Origin: Podaxis mareebaensis
Lineage: Eukaryota; Basidiomycota; Agaricomycetes; Agaricales; Agaricaceae
NCBI GenBank assembly: GCA_018524725.1
Contig: JAEUWP010000203.1
Coordinates: 1 to 48,792, forward strand
DNA: 48,792 bases
Reading direction: 5' to 3'
Shown here: positions 1-11,103 of the stretch, piece after piece
How positions within the stretch are numbered: the stretch's first letter is position 1
How the letters are laid out: every line of letters begins with the position of its first letter
The notes under the pieces: generated by a model
Told to the model about the DNA's origin: nothing
Seen by the model: only the letters and a program-made list of their open reading frames with translations
The model's database searches: none
Translations under genes and position numbers: made by a program

Positions 1-300
1 ACTGGATGTGGCACACCTGCAGTACCCAGTGGTACTGGATGTGGCACACCTGCAGTACCCAGTGGTACTGGATGTGGTATCAGTGCGGTACTCGGCAGTA
101 CTGGATGTGGTATCAGTGTGGTACTCGGCAGTACTGGATGTGGTATCAGTGCAGTACTTGGCAGTACTGGATGTGGTATCAGTGCAGTACTTGGCAGTAC
201 TGGATGTGGTATCAGTGTGGTACTTGGCGGTACTGGATGCAGTATCACTGAGGTACCTAGCAGTACTGGATGCAGTACCATTGCAGTACCCAGTGGTATG
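1..300. repeat. 33-bp minisatellite
   Basis: About nine tandem units of 33 bp run from the window edge to about position 297. Each unit starts with GTACTGGATG, followed by a variable middle and a GTAC-containing end. The first two units share one middle (GGCACACCTGCAG) and later ones another (GGTATCAGTG), so unit types are clustered. Because 33 is a multiple of three, several frames stay open across the array and give repetitive peptides that I do not regard as genes. The array continues off the left edge. Confidence 0.93.
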
Positions 301-594
301 GGCATCGTGAAATTACCACACCTGCACCCACGCCCTACCACAGAGTGCCATGGGGTGCTGCTACATGGTACTGCTCTTTTATGTGGTACCAAGACTTACC
401 ACATTTGTAAGCAGCAGTAGTCAGCACTATTTGGCAGCAGAACAGGACATCTCAGGCACATTATCTCGCATTATTTACAATGAAAAAGCAATTTTGTTTC
501 TATCTACAGTAACTATATGTAATTCTTATATCCTAGCTCTGCACAACCTTGTACAAACTCCTTCTGAAAACACCCACACAGCGAGATTGATGCA

Positions 595-860
595 TGGTCC
601 AGTGGTACTGGATATGACAGAACCACCAGTAGCTGCAGTAGATAGCAGTAGATAGTGGTACTGGATGTGGTAGAGTGGCGACAGGTGGCGGTACTGGTTG
701 TGGTAGGTTAGTGGTAGGTAGTGGTACTGGTTGCGGTAGGTTAGTGGTAGGTAGCAGTACTGATTGCGGTAAGTCACAATACCCAGCGGTACTGGTTGCA
801 GTAGGGTAGTGGTACTGAACATAGGGCAGTGGCGGTACTCAGTGGTACCAAACTCAAACC
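595..860. repeat. Degenerate GGTACTGG-rich repeat, related to the minisatellite
   Basis: A looser array of the same theme: AGTGGTACTGG and GGTTGCGGTAGGTTAGTGG blocks recur at irregular spacing. It looks like an older, decayed part of the 1-300 array, separated from it by about 300 bp of non-repetitive DNA. A small GC-rich patch with GCGGCACTGAGCGGTACC words at about 1270-1350 may be another relic. Confidence 0.7.
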
Positions 861-1424
861 ATTCAATGATTGTTCCTCATCTTTGTTTGTGCTGTGGATC
901 ATTCCAGTTTGCTACGCTGTATGCCAGTCCTGCCTGACGATATAAGACTCACGAGTACCTTTACATTACATCAAAAAAGTATCAGTGCCCTAACTAAATT
1001 CCTAGAGAGGTCCAATGCCTTCACCATTACTGGGAAAGAGCCAGCCAAACAGAGACCGCCAACCATTGGAACATACCACTCGACGTGTTAGAGGAGAGGA
1101 CCCCGAGGATGTCCAAGAGTAGGCACATGCCTCATTTGATGCTAAAACTGTAGTAATTTCTATCAAATTTATCGTTGGTCTGTAGATTTTGTATTACAAG
1201 TAGATACCACCCCGTTAAGGAGCATAGATACTTTGTTACAACAGCACCAAAATGGTTATTTTTTTTTTGCACTTAGCGGCACTGAGCGGTACCGCGAGAT
1301 CGACCCTTAGCGGGACCCAGCGGCACTTTGCGGCACTGAGCGGTACCATGTTTTTACACACGCGGGTGTCAGCGGTACGCGGGTGCGGCAATTTCTGTAG
1401 GCCGCTCAGAAGACGCCTGTCGGA
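861..1424. other. Intergenic, no gene seen
   Basis: No credible coding region or RNA gene is visible. It contains the GC-rich GGTACC-type patch near 1270-1350. It ends where homology with the repeated questin-oxidase segments begins (GGGCGGGCCTTATGTGGGA, also at about 10931). Confidence 0.5.
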
Positions 1425-1613
1425 GGGCGGGCCTTATGTGGGATTTTCATGATGAATGTGGTGGGTGCTTGGGAGAATTGACAGAGACAATGTTATGAGG
1501 CCATACTTTTGCTCTTTTGAGAGCATCTCCTATAAGTGCTGAAGTATGTGCAAAGAGGTTCCTCGTTACAACAAAGGATATCGGGTACATACACAACAAT
1601 CCGATTCAAGATC

Positions 1614-3282
1614 TTAGTTCTGGTAAAATCCACGCCTATCCCAATTAGAAGCAGCCCCACCGACCTTGCTATTCAGCCTAAACGCCGTAAGATTGGCCGC
1701 TCGCACAAAGAGTGTCCCATCAATCTTTTCCGCACCCTTCAGCTCACAGTCCTTGAAATATCCCGCCTCACGGTCCCCATAGGACTGCGCATAATGCGAC
1801 AAAGTGCGCTGAAGTTTTTGGAGATGGTCATCTGGGGAAACTATGGCCTCTTGGATAATTTGAGCCCATGGATTCGGGGAGCTTGCGCTAGCGGCCGGAA
1901 TATCGAGCATGGGCCCCGTGAGAGGAGTGGAGGTTGTGGTGATGAGTGATTTGAGTGTGGTCGTTTCTTGGAAGAAGGCTTCAAGGTCGAGCTGAGGCTT
2001 CCCGCGCCCAACGAACCAGATGAGACAGACAGCGATATAGCTGCGGAGCAGCAGCTCTTGAGACTTGGGTTTCAGGTGGAGAAGAAAGCTGGAGAGGAAC
2101 ATGCAAGACGTGACGAAATGCATGCTATGAACAGATAGTCAAATTCATAACCTTATTAAAGACGTTGTTTAATCGCTCACTGGAAAAAGTCAGCATTGAA
2201 TAGCCCTTGTTCCTTGCTCGTCAATCCAGGCACCACATATATTAGTGTGACGAACCACACGACCTCCTCCAACGTCTTCCTCAGCCCTTCTTTTGTCGAA
2301 AGGTCCGGAGACCAAGCCTCAACATGCTTCAACAACTTTTCACCAAATTGGCGAAGAGAAGCCTCATATATCAGGGACTGATCCGTAGACTTCAAGCCAG
2401 GGATCTCAGGATCAGCAAGGACACGAGCGAGTAGGTTGAGCGCGCTAGAGGTAGAGTTGGGCTTTGTCTCTTGAGCACCTTTGAACCAGGACGCTGGGGT
2501 GACTGTGCTTGAACTTGCTCCATGGACAGCACATTGCGCGAGACCTGCAAACATGATATGTCAGCCTCCATTCAGCGAGAATACCGAGAATTAAACTCAC
2601 CTTGGGTGATCATACCGGGCAGGTTGAATTCGAACCCATATCCAATGTGAATCAACGGGTGAATGAGGCCTTCATTGAACCTGTTCAACATTTCCACTTG
2701 GTTGGTATTACCCTCTGGGAAATTGGCGGCGGTGGAGAAGACGTATTCCTCAACGGCGCCGACAGGTCCAAGCGCTGCTAATTCACCAGTGAAGAAGGCG
2801 AGGTAGGCGTCATAGTAACTGCATGGATATCTCAGGGACAACAACTGCGATATCGCTAAGCTATACACACTTCGGATCGCCAAGATGTTGGGTCCAGTTA
2901 TCTTTGTTGACAGGACCGGGAGAAGCATATGTAGGTCGTTGATAGACGCATTGTTGGGCATATGCAGCCTTTATGACATCGGAGTCCGCACCAAGATACC
3001 ATAAGGCAAGAGCCGTATGAGCCACATGGCTGGGCAATAAACGAAGAATTAGGATCAAGAGTAATATGAGTTGTATAGCGTGGAGACGTACTTGTGGAAT
3101 CCACGGTCATTGAAGAAGCAATGCCAGCGTTTATGATTGTCCTGCAAGACCTCTCGCAAGGTCGCAGTACTGGCAGGCGTAGCTCCAGGCAAAGGTTTCG
3201 GGGTCGGAAGCTCCAGCGATCGAAGAGGTTTCGGAGCTGGGAACAAGTTAGCAGCCTCATTCTGATTGCACTGAGACGCCAT
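1614..3282 (-). CDS. Questin oxidase-like protein (DUF4243/AflY family), paralogue A1
   Basis: Five exons read as 3282-3092, 3029-2871, 2818-2601, 2544-2181 and 2124-1614, giving 480 residues with all junctions in frame. The start is the ATG of MASQCNQNEAANLF. Family landmarks seen in order: DNHKRWHCFF then FHNHVAHTALALWYLGA (histidine-rich), NWTQHLGD, YYDAYLAFF, HPLIHIGYGFEFNLPGM, GLAQCAVH, and a C-terminal DGTLFVRAANLTAF block. This family (PF14027) includes fungal Baeyer-Villiger-type questin oxidase GedK and aflatoxin AflY, which open anthraquinone rings. Substrate here is unknown and no polyketide synthase is nearby. It is the leftmost member of a same-strand array. A TATA element lies about 107 bp upstream. 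The family call is strong; the reaction is inferred from distant relatives. Confidence 0.88.
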
Positions 3283-3388
3283 TTCGCGGGGACGAAGGTT
3301 CAAGGAGAGTTTGAGTAAGTAGTTGGGTTGGTGTTGTCGAAAGTAGGCCTGTTTTCTTATGGCATTCCATCCTCTGCAACGGAGGGCC

Positions 3389-3397
3389 TATATATAT
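3389..3397 (-). promoter_or_regulatory. TATA box of A1
   Basis: A TATATATA run lies about 107 bp upstream of the A1 start. The same element sits at the same distance in A2 and A3, so it is conserved through the duplications. Confidence 0.6.
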
Positions 3398-3399
3398 GC

Positions 3400-4848
3400 A
3401 TGAGGGCTTCGCGTCCGATGACGACGCCTTCCTGGCGGCATTACGATAGATATCAGTGGTTCATAAAGGACAGTCTGCTGATCACTCACGCACTCCAAGC
3501 TCTCGTGACTAAAATTACCAAGCTCTTTCTGATTTGGGGGCTATTCCATGAAGGAGACGGCATGTGTGAGTCACCGTGACTCAACGTTACCCAGAATCAA
3601 AAGGGTGATACTTACTTTGGATACGTCTCGGCACTGATTTTGGGACGAAAAGCAGCGCAAGATGCTTATACACGGCTTTCACAGGCTTGAGCACACGTCA
3701 TGCCTTCGGCGCAGGTGTTCGCAGGATCAAATCAGCAATTTTTGAAGGAAGATTCTTCGCGCTGCATACGTCTCCGAGGTAGTCAAACCAATTGTTGAGT
3801 GTGCTAGTAGAGCCAAGCCAGAAAGCGGAACGCGACACCAAATGCAGTATTTTGCCTCTAGTAGTCGAAAACGGTGGTCAATATTTGGAGATCAAGCCTC
3901 AGGGCACCGGATCAGACCAAGGATCAATCAGCGAGACCTACTGGAGTGGTCGGCTTTGAGGGATTCGCGTCTCCGCGGCAGCCCAGCCCCAGATGGTCGC
4001 TGCCTAAAAATATTTTCATGACAGCAAATGATTATGATTTCGGATATTTGGATGCGGCTGCCCAACGGTAATGACCAGATTACAGTCGAGTCCCTCCTAA
4101 TCGATAGTTGCCATATCTGATATGTTTTGGCTGTGACGAGTTTGGTTAGCAGGAAAATGAACACAAAAGTGATAAATCTACCTTCAGTAATACTGATAGC
4201 TCCCGGACCCGAGAAACTGATCGCACCCTTTCGTACTCGTACCAAGACACTGGGTATTGAGTTTGCTGAGTGACGGAGTTCCGCATTTGCTTCGGTTGAC
4301 AGTGTCTAGTTAGCATGACAGTATGTACATACTCTTGGGCGGAAAAACGTCGATCTAGGTCACTAATCTTCTTGATGTCCGCTGAGTCAACCTGGTGACC
4401 CATTCGTTATGGGGGTTTAGAAGCACCTCAATGGAGCATTCCCATCCTCACTGTCTCTGATGCAGAAATGAACCCATTATGGAACACAGCCCGACAATGA
4501 AGCCGATCTCATCCTTGAGGGTCAAAGTTATGCGTTGAAAAAGATCTGCTGCAAACTCGTTAAAGAACTCAAATCAGGCTCTGAAAGACTGTGCCTCAGA
4601 GTGGTGGGGGAATGTGAATACTAAGATCGAATTCAAGGTTCCGGATGGGTAGACAAGAATGGAAAGAATCAGACAAAAAACAATGAAACAGCTCTCAACT
4701 TTTTGTCTAAGCATGAGGATCAGCTGGGCGACTGTTTTTGTACATCCAACAGGAGTAATCAGCAAAGCAAACGTACATGGTTACACATTCCTGGGCTCGA
4801 ATCCAACGTAAGGAAACAACACTTCTTCACTAGCTTTTCACTAGCTTT
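3400..4848. other. Duplicated non-coding spacer between A1 and the B remnant
   Basis: No convincing gene. Most of it aligns with 7510-8790 (unit 2) and part with 12890-13560 (unit 3). Unit 1 carries extra sequence at about 4070-4330 that is not evident at the corresponding point of unit 2 (about 8215-8250). Confidence 0.6.
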
Positions 4849-5365
4849 TCAGTGGTTCGAGCGCGGCGCAATCTTGTTTAACAGCTCCTGCATCCTCTTC
4901 CCCACCTCCAGGCTCCTCAGCCACCCTTGGATCTTCATAAAACCAATCCCGATTCCAAAACTCAGCTGGCGCCTCCCCCTGTCCAACCCTTCCCGTTCTC
5001 GCAACCGCCAACCCAACAACTCTGATGAACAACGTTTCATCCAGGCAACTCAGTTTTGACTGCCCCATTTAGAGGGACAGGTTTCTTGACATGGTCGCTT
5101 TGGGCAGCGTCCGCCGCACCGGTGTCCTGAGGGCCACTAAATGTGCCAGCGGGAGTAGTACCGAATTTACTGGCCCATGTGGCTAACGCTCGGACTGCTT
5201 TGGGAAGGTGTTGGTCTGGATGCACGATCGTGCTTTGGACAATGGGGAGCCATGGTCTGGGACACGGGTTTGCAGTTTGTCTTGGCTTGGGAGTGTATCC
5301 CTGTGCGGCGTTGATAGAGCATTGATCGGGAGGGAGTAGGCAGTTGCGGCGGACGAGGTGATTCA
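4849..5365 (-). pseudogene. Truncated remnant of a B-type questin oxidase-like gene
   Basis: On the minus strand this encodes only the C-terminal exon of a protein nearly the same as paralogue B: the blocks PWLPIVQSTIVHPDQHLPKA and FGTTPAGTFSGPQDTGAADA are shared. The frame is lost after the KTELPG block near 5040; the continuation (VVGLAVARTGRVGQGEAPAE) lies in another frame. Homology stops at about 5365, and the N-terminal exons present in B are absent. It marks the B slot of duplication unit 1, lost by truncation. Confidence 0.85.
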
Positions 5366-5722
5366 AGTGCGATGAATGTAAAGTCAGTAGTATCAACCCC
5401 CTGCCAGCGAGCTATCCAAGTAGTTGTCGGAGCTTTCCTGGCTCTAGGGAATTTGTACTAAATATTATTTGTCAACGCAGTCTTCGACAAGCTTCAAACT
5501 CTTTTACCGACCCCTCTCTGCTGCGAGAAAAGTTCGGGTATGTGGGATTTTCAGGGTGAATGTGGTGGGTGGTTATGGGAAGAGACAGAAATGAGGTCGT
5601 ACTCTCGCTCTTTTTAGACACTATACCAAATTAGGCGTTTCCCATCGCTGGAATATGTTCCAAGAAGCTCCTCGTTACAACAGAACGTATCGGGTACATA
5701 CACAAGAATCTGATTCAGAGTC

Positions 5723-7391
5723 TTAGTTCTGGTAAAATCCACGCCTATCCCAAGAAGCAGCAACCCCATCAACCTTCCTATTCAGCCTAAACGCCGTAAG
5801 ATTGGCCGCCCGCACAAAGAGTGTCCCATCAATCTTTTCCGCACTCTTCAACCCACAGCCCTTGAAATATCCCGCCTCACGGTCCCCATAAGTCTGTGCA
5901 TAATGCGACAACGTGCGCTGAAGCTTAGGTAGATGGTCATCTGGGGAAACTATCGCCTCCTGGATGATTTGTGCCCATGGATTTGGGGAGTTTGCGCTAG
6001 TGGCCGGAATATCGAGCATGGGCCCCATGAGAGGAGTGGAGGTTGTGGTCGTGAGTGGTTTGAGTGTGGTCGTTTCTTGGAAGAAGGCTTCAAGGTCGAG
6101 CTGAGGCTTCCCGCGCCCAACGAACCAGACGAGACAGACAGCGATATAGCTGCGGAGCAGCAGCTCTTGAGACTTGGGCTTCAGATGGAGAAGAAGGCTG
6201 GGGAGGAACATGGAAGACGTGACGAAATGCATGCTATGAAAGGATGGTCAAATTCATAACCCTATTAAAGGCGTTGTCTAGTCACTCACTAGAAAAAGTC
6301 AGCATTGAATAGCCCTTGTTCCTTGCTCGTCACTCCAGGCACTGCATACATCAATGTGACAAACCAGGCGACCTCCTCCAATGTGTTCCTCAGTCCTTCT
6401 TTGGTCGAAAGGTTCGGGGACCAAGCCTCAACATGCTTCAACAACTTTTCACCAAACTGGCGAAGAGAGGTACCATACACCAGGAACTGATCCGTAGACT
6501 TCAAGCCAGGGATCTCGGGATCAGCGAGGACACGAGCGAGGAGGTTGAGCACGCTAGGGGTAGAATTGGGCTTTGGCTCTTGAGCACCTTTGAACCAAGA
6601 CACTGGGATGACTGTGCTTGAGCTTGCTCCATGGACAGCACATTGCGCGAGGCCTGCAAGCATGATGTGTCAGCCTCCATTCAACGAGGATACCGAGAAT
6701 TAAGTCACCTTGTACGATCATGCCGGGGAGGTTGAACTCGAACCCATATCCAGTGTGTATCAATGGGTGAACGAGTGCTTCATTGAACCTGTTCAACATC
6801 TCCACTTTCTTATTATGACCCTCTGGGAAATTGGCTGTAGTGGAGAATACGTATTCCTCAACGACGCCGACAGGTCCAAGTGCTGCTAATTCGCCGGTGA
6901 AGAAGGCGAGGTAGGCGTCATAGTAACTGTGTGAATACCTCAATAACAACAACTGGAATATCGCTGAAACTATACATACTTCCGGTCGCCAAGGTGTTGG
7001 GTCCAGTTATCTTTGTTGATAGGACCAGGAGAAGCGAATGTAGGCCGTTGATAGGTGCATTGTTGAGCATACGCAGCCTTTATGACATCGGAGTCCGCAC
7101 CAAGATACCATAAGGCAAGGACTGCATGAGCCGCATGGCTGAGCAATAAATGAAGAATTAGGACCAAGTGTAACATCGGTTGTATGACATGGAGAAGTAC
7201 TTGTGGCGTCCAACGTCGTCGAAGAAACAATGCCAGCGTTTATGATTGTCCTGCAAGACCTCTCGCAAGGTTGCAGTACTGGCAGGCGTGGCTCCAGGAA
7301 AAGGTTTCGGGGTCGGAAGTTCCAACGATTGAAGAGGCTTTGGAGTAGGGAACAAATTAACAGCCTCATTCTGATTGAATTGAGACGCCAT
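5723..7391 (-). CDS. Questin oxidase-like protein (DUF4243/AflY family), paralogue A2
   Basis: Same five-exon layout as A1, with an identical genomic span of 1669 bp and the start MASQFNQNEAVNLF. Visible landmarks: DNHKRWHCFF, HAVLALWYLGADSDVIKAAY, DNWTQHLGD, YYDAYLAFFTGELAALGPVG, HPLIHTGYGFEFNLPGM, GLAQCAVHG, LNLLARVLADPEIPGL, FNADFF, and the C-terminal DGTLFVRAANLTAF block. No frame break was seen. Differences from A1 are scattered substitutions, so both copies look functional. The family is known for oxidative ring opening of anthraquinone-type compounds; the actual substrate is not deducible. Confidence 0.87.
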
Positions 7392-7498
7392 TTTGCGAGG
7401 ATGAAAGCTCGAGAAGAATTTGAGTAAGTAGTTGGGTTGGTGTGGTCGAAAGTAGGCCTGCTTTCTTATGGAATCCCATCCTGCACAATGGAGGGATC

Positions 7499-7506
7499 TA
7501 TATATA
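7499..7506 (-). promoter_or_regulatory. TATA box of A2
   Basis: TATATATA lies about 108 bp upstream of the A2 start, matching its position in A1 and A3. Confidence 0.6.
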
Positions 7507-7509
7507 CGC

Positions 7510-8775
7510 ATGAGGGCTTCGCGTTTGATGACGAGACCTGCTAAACGACATTACGATGGGAATCAGTGGTTCATAAGAGACATTCTGCTGATTACCAATG
7601 CACTCCAAGCACTCGTGAACGAAATTGCGAAGTTCTTTCTGATTTGAGGCCTATCCCGCGAAGAAGACGGCATGTGTGAGTCACGGGCTCATAAGAGTAT
7701 CTGACTCATGAGTTACCCAGACTCGAAAGGGTGTTACTTACTTTAGATACGTCTCGGCGCTGAGTATGGGGTGAAAGCAGGACAAAGTGCATATACACGG
7801 CTTTCACAGGCTTGAGCACATGCCATGCGTTTGGCGCAAGTGTTGGCGAGCTCGAATCGGCGGTTTATGAAGGGAGATTCTTCATGCTACATACGTCTCC
7901 CAGGTGGTCAAACCAATTGTTGAGTGTGTAGAGCCAGGCCAGAAAGCAGAATACGACACTAAATGCGGTATTTTGCCACTAGCAGTCGAAAATGGCGGTC
8001 AACATTTGGAGATCTTCAAGACGGGTCGTTCCGATACCACGCACCGGATCAGATCAAGGATCAATCATCGAGACCAATCGGAGTGGTTGGTTTTGAGGGA
8101 TTCGCGTCTCTGCGGCAGCCCAGTCAAGGACAGCCTCAGCCTCAGATGATCCTTGCCCAAAAATATTTTCATGATAATAAATGATTACGATTTCGGATAT
8201 TTGGATGCAGCGGCAGCAACCAGACTATGACATGACAGGTAATGTAGCCTTGGCGGAAAAACGTTGTGTCAGGTCACTAATCCTCTCCCGACGTTTGCCG
8301 AGTCAACCCAGTTACCCGTTCTTTATAAAGGTTTGGAAGCACTTCAGTGGAGCATTGCTGTATGGAAAAACCTACCTCACCGTGTCCCGTGCAGAAATGA
8401 ACATATTTCGAAGGAGGATGGAACGCAGTCCGACAATGAAGCCAACCTCGTCTTTGAGAGTCAAGTCATGCATCGAATAAGTCCTGCTGCAAACTTGTCA
8501 AGGAACTCAAATCAGGCTCTGTGAAAGACTGTGCCTCAGGGTGATGGGAGAATGTGAGTACTAAAATCGAGATTAAGGTTCTGGATTGGTTGAAAAGAGT
8601 GGAAAGAATCAGACAAAAAAGTGAAACATTTCTCAACCTTTTACCCATACACGAGGATCAGCTAGGCAACTGTTTTTGTACATCCAACAGGAGTAATCAA
8701 CAAAGCAAACGTACATGGTTACATATTCCCGAGTTCGAATCCGACGTAAGGAAGCAACACTTCTTCACCAGCTCT
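7510..8775. other. Duplicated non-coding spacer between A2 and B
   Basis: No gene recognised. The sequence aligns with the unit 1 spacer and also holds the probable 5' flank of A2 and 3' flank of B. An 11-bp GTTCGAATCC-type word at about 8734 (and a variant at 4796) recalls a tRNA B box, but no tRNA fold or A box surrounds it. Confidence 0.5.
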
Positions 8776-10714
8776 TCAATACTTCGAGCGCTCAATCTCG
8801 CTTAACAACTCCTGCATCTTCTTCTTCGCCTCCTCAGCCACCTTTGGGTCTTCATAAAACCCATCCCGATCCCAAAACTCAGCTGGTGCCTCCCCCTGTC
8901 CAACCCTTCCCATTCTCGCAACTGTCAACCCAACAACTCTGACAAACAACGTCCCATCCAGGTACTCCGCACCAGGCAACTCAGTTTTGATCGCCCCCTT
9001 GAGAGGGACAGGTTTCCTGACATGATCGCTTTGGACAGCGTCCGCTGCACCGGTGTCCTGAGGGCCGCTAAATGTGCCAGCGGGAGTAGTACCGAATTTA
9101 CTGGCCCATGTGGCCAACGCTCGGACGGCTTTAGGGAGGTGTTGGTCTGGATGGACGATGGTGGTTTGGACTATGGGGAGCCATGGGTCTGGGACTCGGG
9201 TTTGCGGTTTGTCTTGTCCAGGGAGTGCATCTTTGTGGGGCGTCGGTAGAGCGTTGATCGGGAGGGGGTAGGCAGTGGCGGTAGACGAGGTGAAGAATGC
9301 ACGAATGTCCAACTTGGGTCGTGCACGAGCGACATACCATGAAAGACAAACGGCGAGGTAGGAGCGCAAGAGGAGAACTTGGGAGTGGGGAGAGTGGCGA
9401 ACAAGGGTCAGGAGGGAAGGAAGGAATGCAACCGAAGTGACGAGATGGACACTACCGCACGGTAAGTATAAGGTCGAGAACGTTTTTAAGCAAACTCACA
9501 GGAAGAAATCGGCATTGAAGTCGCCCTCCTTTCCTTGCTTCACTTTTTGAGCCCAAGTCCACCCAGCAACTCCATACATGACAACATTCATCCAAGTGAT
9601 CTCTTCGACCTTCCTATCAATTTCGCCCGGTTTCTGGATATTGATCGTCCACTGCGAGGCGTAGCCACGAAGGAGATCAGCGTTTTTCGCGATCGTGTTC
9701 TGGACTATATTGAGCTCATACAAGTCGTCCGGAAGAGACAGTCTGGAATCAGCCAAAACACGTGCGAGGATCGTGAGGGCATGAACATTATCGTCGCCCG
9801 AAGGGACCGAGGCAATGGATCTGCCAAAAGACGTGTTGGATTCAAGATGGCCCGCTACTTGCTCAATCTTGCGCGCGGCGTTCGTAACAAAATTGGGTGT
9901 GTTGGCGAAGATTGTGTCAGTAATGGCATATGCAGAGTCAAAGAAAGATTTTGGAAGAAGCTCGGACACGTCTGGTGGGTGAATACAAGTCTGCGCCAGA
10001 CCTGAGAGTCTAGCATTCAGTGAACACATACATTATGGTGTACAGCACCACATACCTTCAATGAACATGCCCGGAAGGTCGAACTCGGCACCATAACCGG
10101 TATGAATTAGAGGATGAATCAAGCCAGCCAAGAAGCGGCTCAGCATCTCCGCTTTTCCAATGTTATTCTTCCTCGAGAAGGTGAATGTCTCAAAAGTCTT
10201 GTCCATTCCATGGTCGCGGACATAGTTCGTGAAGAAGTTGAGGTAGGCATCATAGAACCTGAATCGTAGTCAGCACCAAGCTCTAGCCCTGGAAGTGGTG
10301 GGCAATAGCAGGGTGGCAGACCTTTCATCACCCAAGTGCTTCTCAAAGTTATGTTCCGTAATTTCCTCAGGGGACTTGAAAGCAGGCCTTTGCTCCCCAC
10401 AGTCAAGCTTGTACGCTCCCCTGATGACGGCTGCATCTGCTCCCAAAGACCAAATCGCAAGAGCACGATGCGCAGAGTGACTGCCAACACCAGTCAAAAG
10501 AAGTCCAGTAAGAGATAGGACCAGCGAGACGGACATACTTATGGAATCCCTTAGTGTTGAAGAAAATGTGCCACCGCTCATGGTTGTCCTTCAAGACGTC
10601 CTTGAGCGCCTGAGTTGATTCCGGATTGACGCCAGGCCAGTGGTACGGCGAGAGAGTTGATGGAGGCGACGAAGGGGTGGGGAAGAGAAAGTTGGCGTCA
10701 ACATTTGTCGGCAT
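8776..10714 (-). CDS. Questin oxidase-like protein (DUF4243/AflY family), divergent paralogue B
   Basis: Multi-exon gene starting at MPTNVDANFLFPTPSSPPST. Landmarks in order: DNHERWHIFFNTKGFH, SAHRALAIWSLGADAAVIRG, HNFEKHLGDER, then (next exon) FYDAYLNFF, HPLIHTGYGAEFDLPGMF, GLAQTCIHPPDVSELLPKSF, FNADFF, and a long C-terminal exon with DGTLFVRVVGLTVARMGRVG ending EIERSKY. Clearly the same family as A1-A3 but diverged throughout, with a longer fourth exon and C-terminal region. It lies between A2 and A3 in the same orientation. The remnant at 4849-5365 is its closest relative. No frame break was found. Substrate unknown; related enzymes are Baeyer-Villiger-type oxidases of fungal polyketide pathways. 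Confidence 0.85.
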
Positions 10715-11103
10715 ATTGTGATTCGTGCAAGCTCTTTATGGGATACCTTTTGGTAGGAGCACGAGTGGGAAACAGTGGAGAGATGCGAAGCCGTGGTTTA
10801 TAAGGCTCGAGATGCCTTGTTCACCCCTGACGTCAGAGCTTTCCTATTCTGAGACTGGCTCCGGACTGATTATGTAGGAAAGAAGTCGAGAAACAGAGCT
10901 GAGCGCTAAAAATCGAGAGTTCCATATCCTCGGGCGGGCCTTATGTGGGATTTTTTCTGGTTGAATGTGGTGGGTATGGGAAGGGATGGAAATGATGTTG
11001 CGAAGTGTCGTACTCTCGCTCTATTTGGAAGCCATACCAAATTCAGCATCTCCATAAGCGCTGAAGTATGTTACAACGGAGCATACTGAGTACATTCACT
11101 GTC

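Larger units (their letters stand above)
1425..5365. repeat. Segmental duplication unit 1 (A1 gene + spacer + B remnant)
   Basis: First of three homologous segments. It begins with the block GGGCGGGCCTTATGTGGGA, continues through gene A1, its promoter and a long non-coding spacer, and ends in a truncated B-type paralogue. The spacer as well as the genes aligns with unit 2; for instance the CTTTCACAGGCTTGAGCACA block at about 3676 recurs at about 7799. Confidence 0.85.
5533..10715. repeat. Segmental duplication unit 2 (A2 gene + spacer + intact B gene)
   Basis: Second homologous segment, beginning with the TATGTGGGATTTTC block near 5539. It repeats the unit 1 order of A gene, promoter, spacer and B gene, but here B is complete. 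Homology with unit 1 runs to about 9300, where the unit 1 B remnant ends; beyond that only this unit carries the B N-terminal exons. Confidence 0.82.

Noticed and set aside
1..300. CRISPR array
   Set aside because: The repeats are directly contiguous without unique spacers, and the window is eukaryotic.
8..310. Repetitive open frames across the minisatellite
   Set aside because: They exist in more than one phase because the 33-bp period is a multiple of three; the peptides are simple repeats with no start context or neighbouring gene structure.
8725..8750. GTTCGAATCC word resembling a tRNA B box (also near 4796)
   Set aside because: It is part of the duplicated spacer, with no A box or clover-leaf around it.
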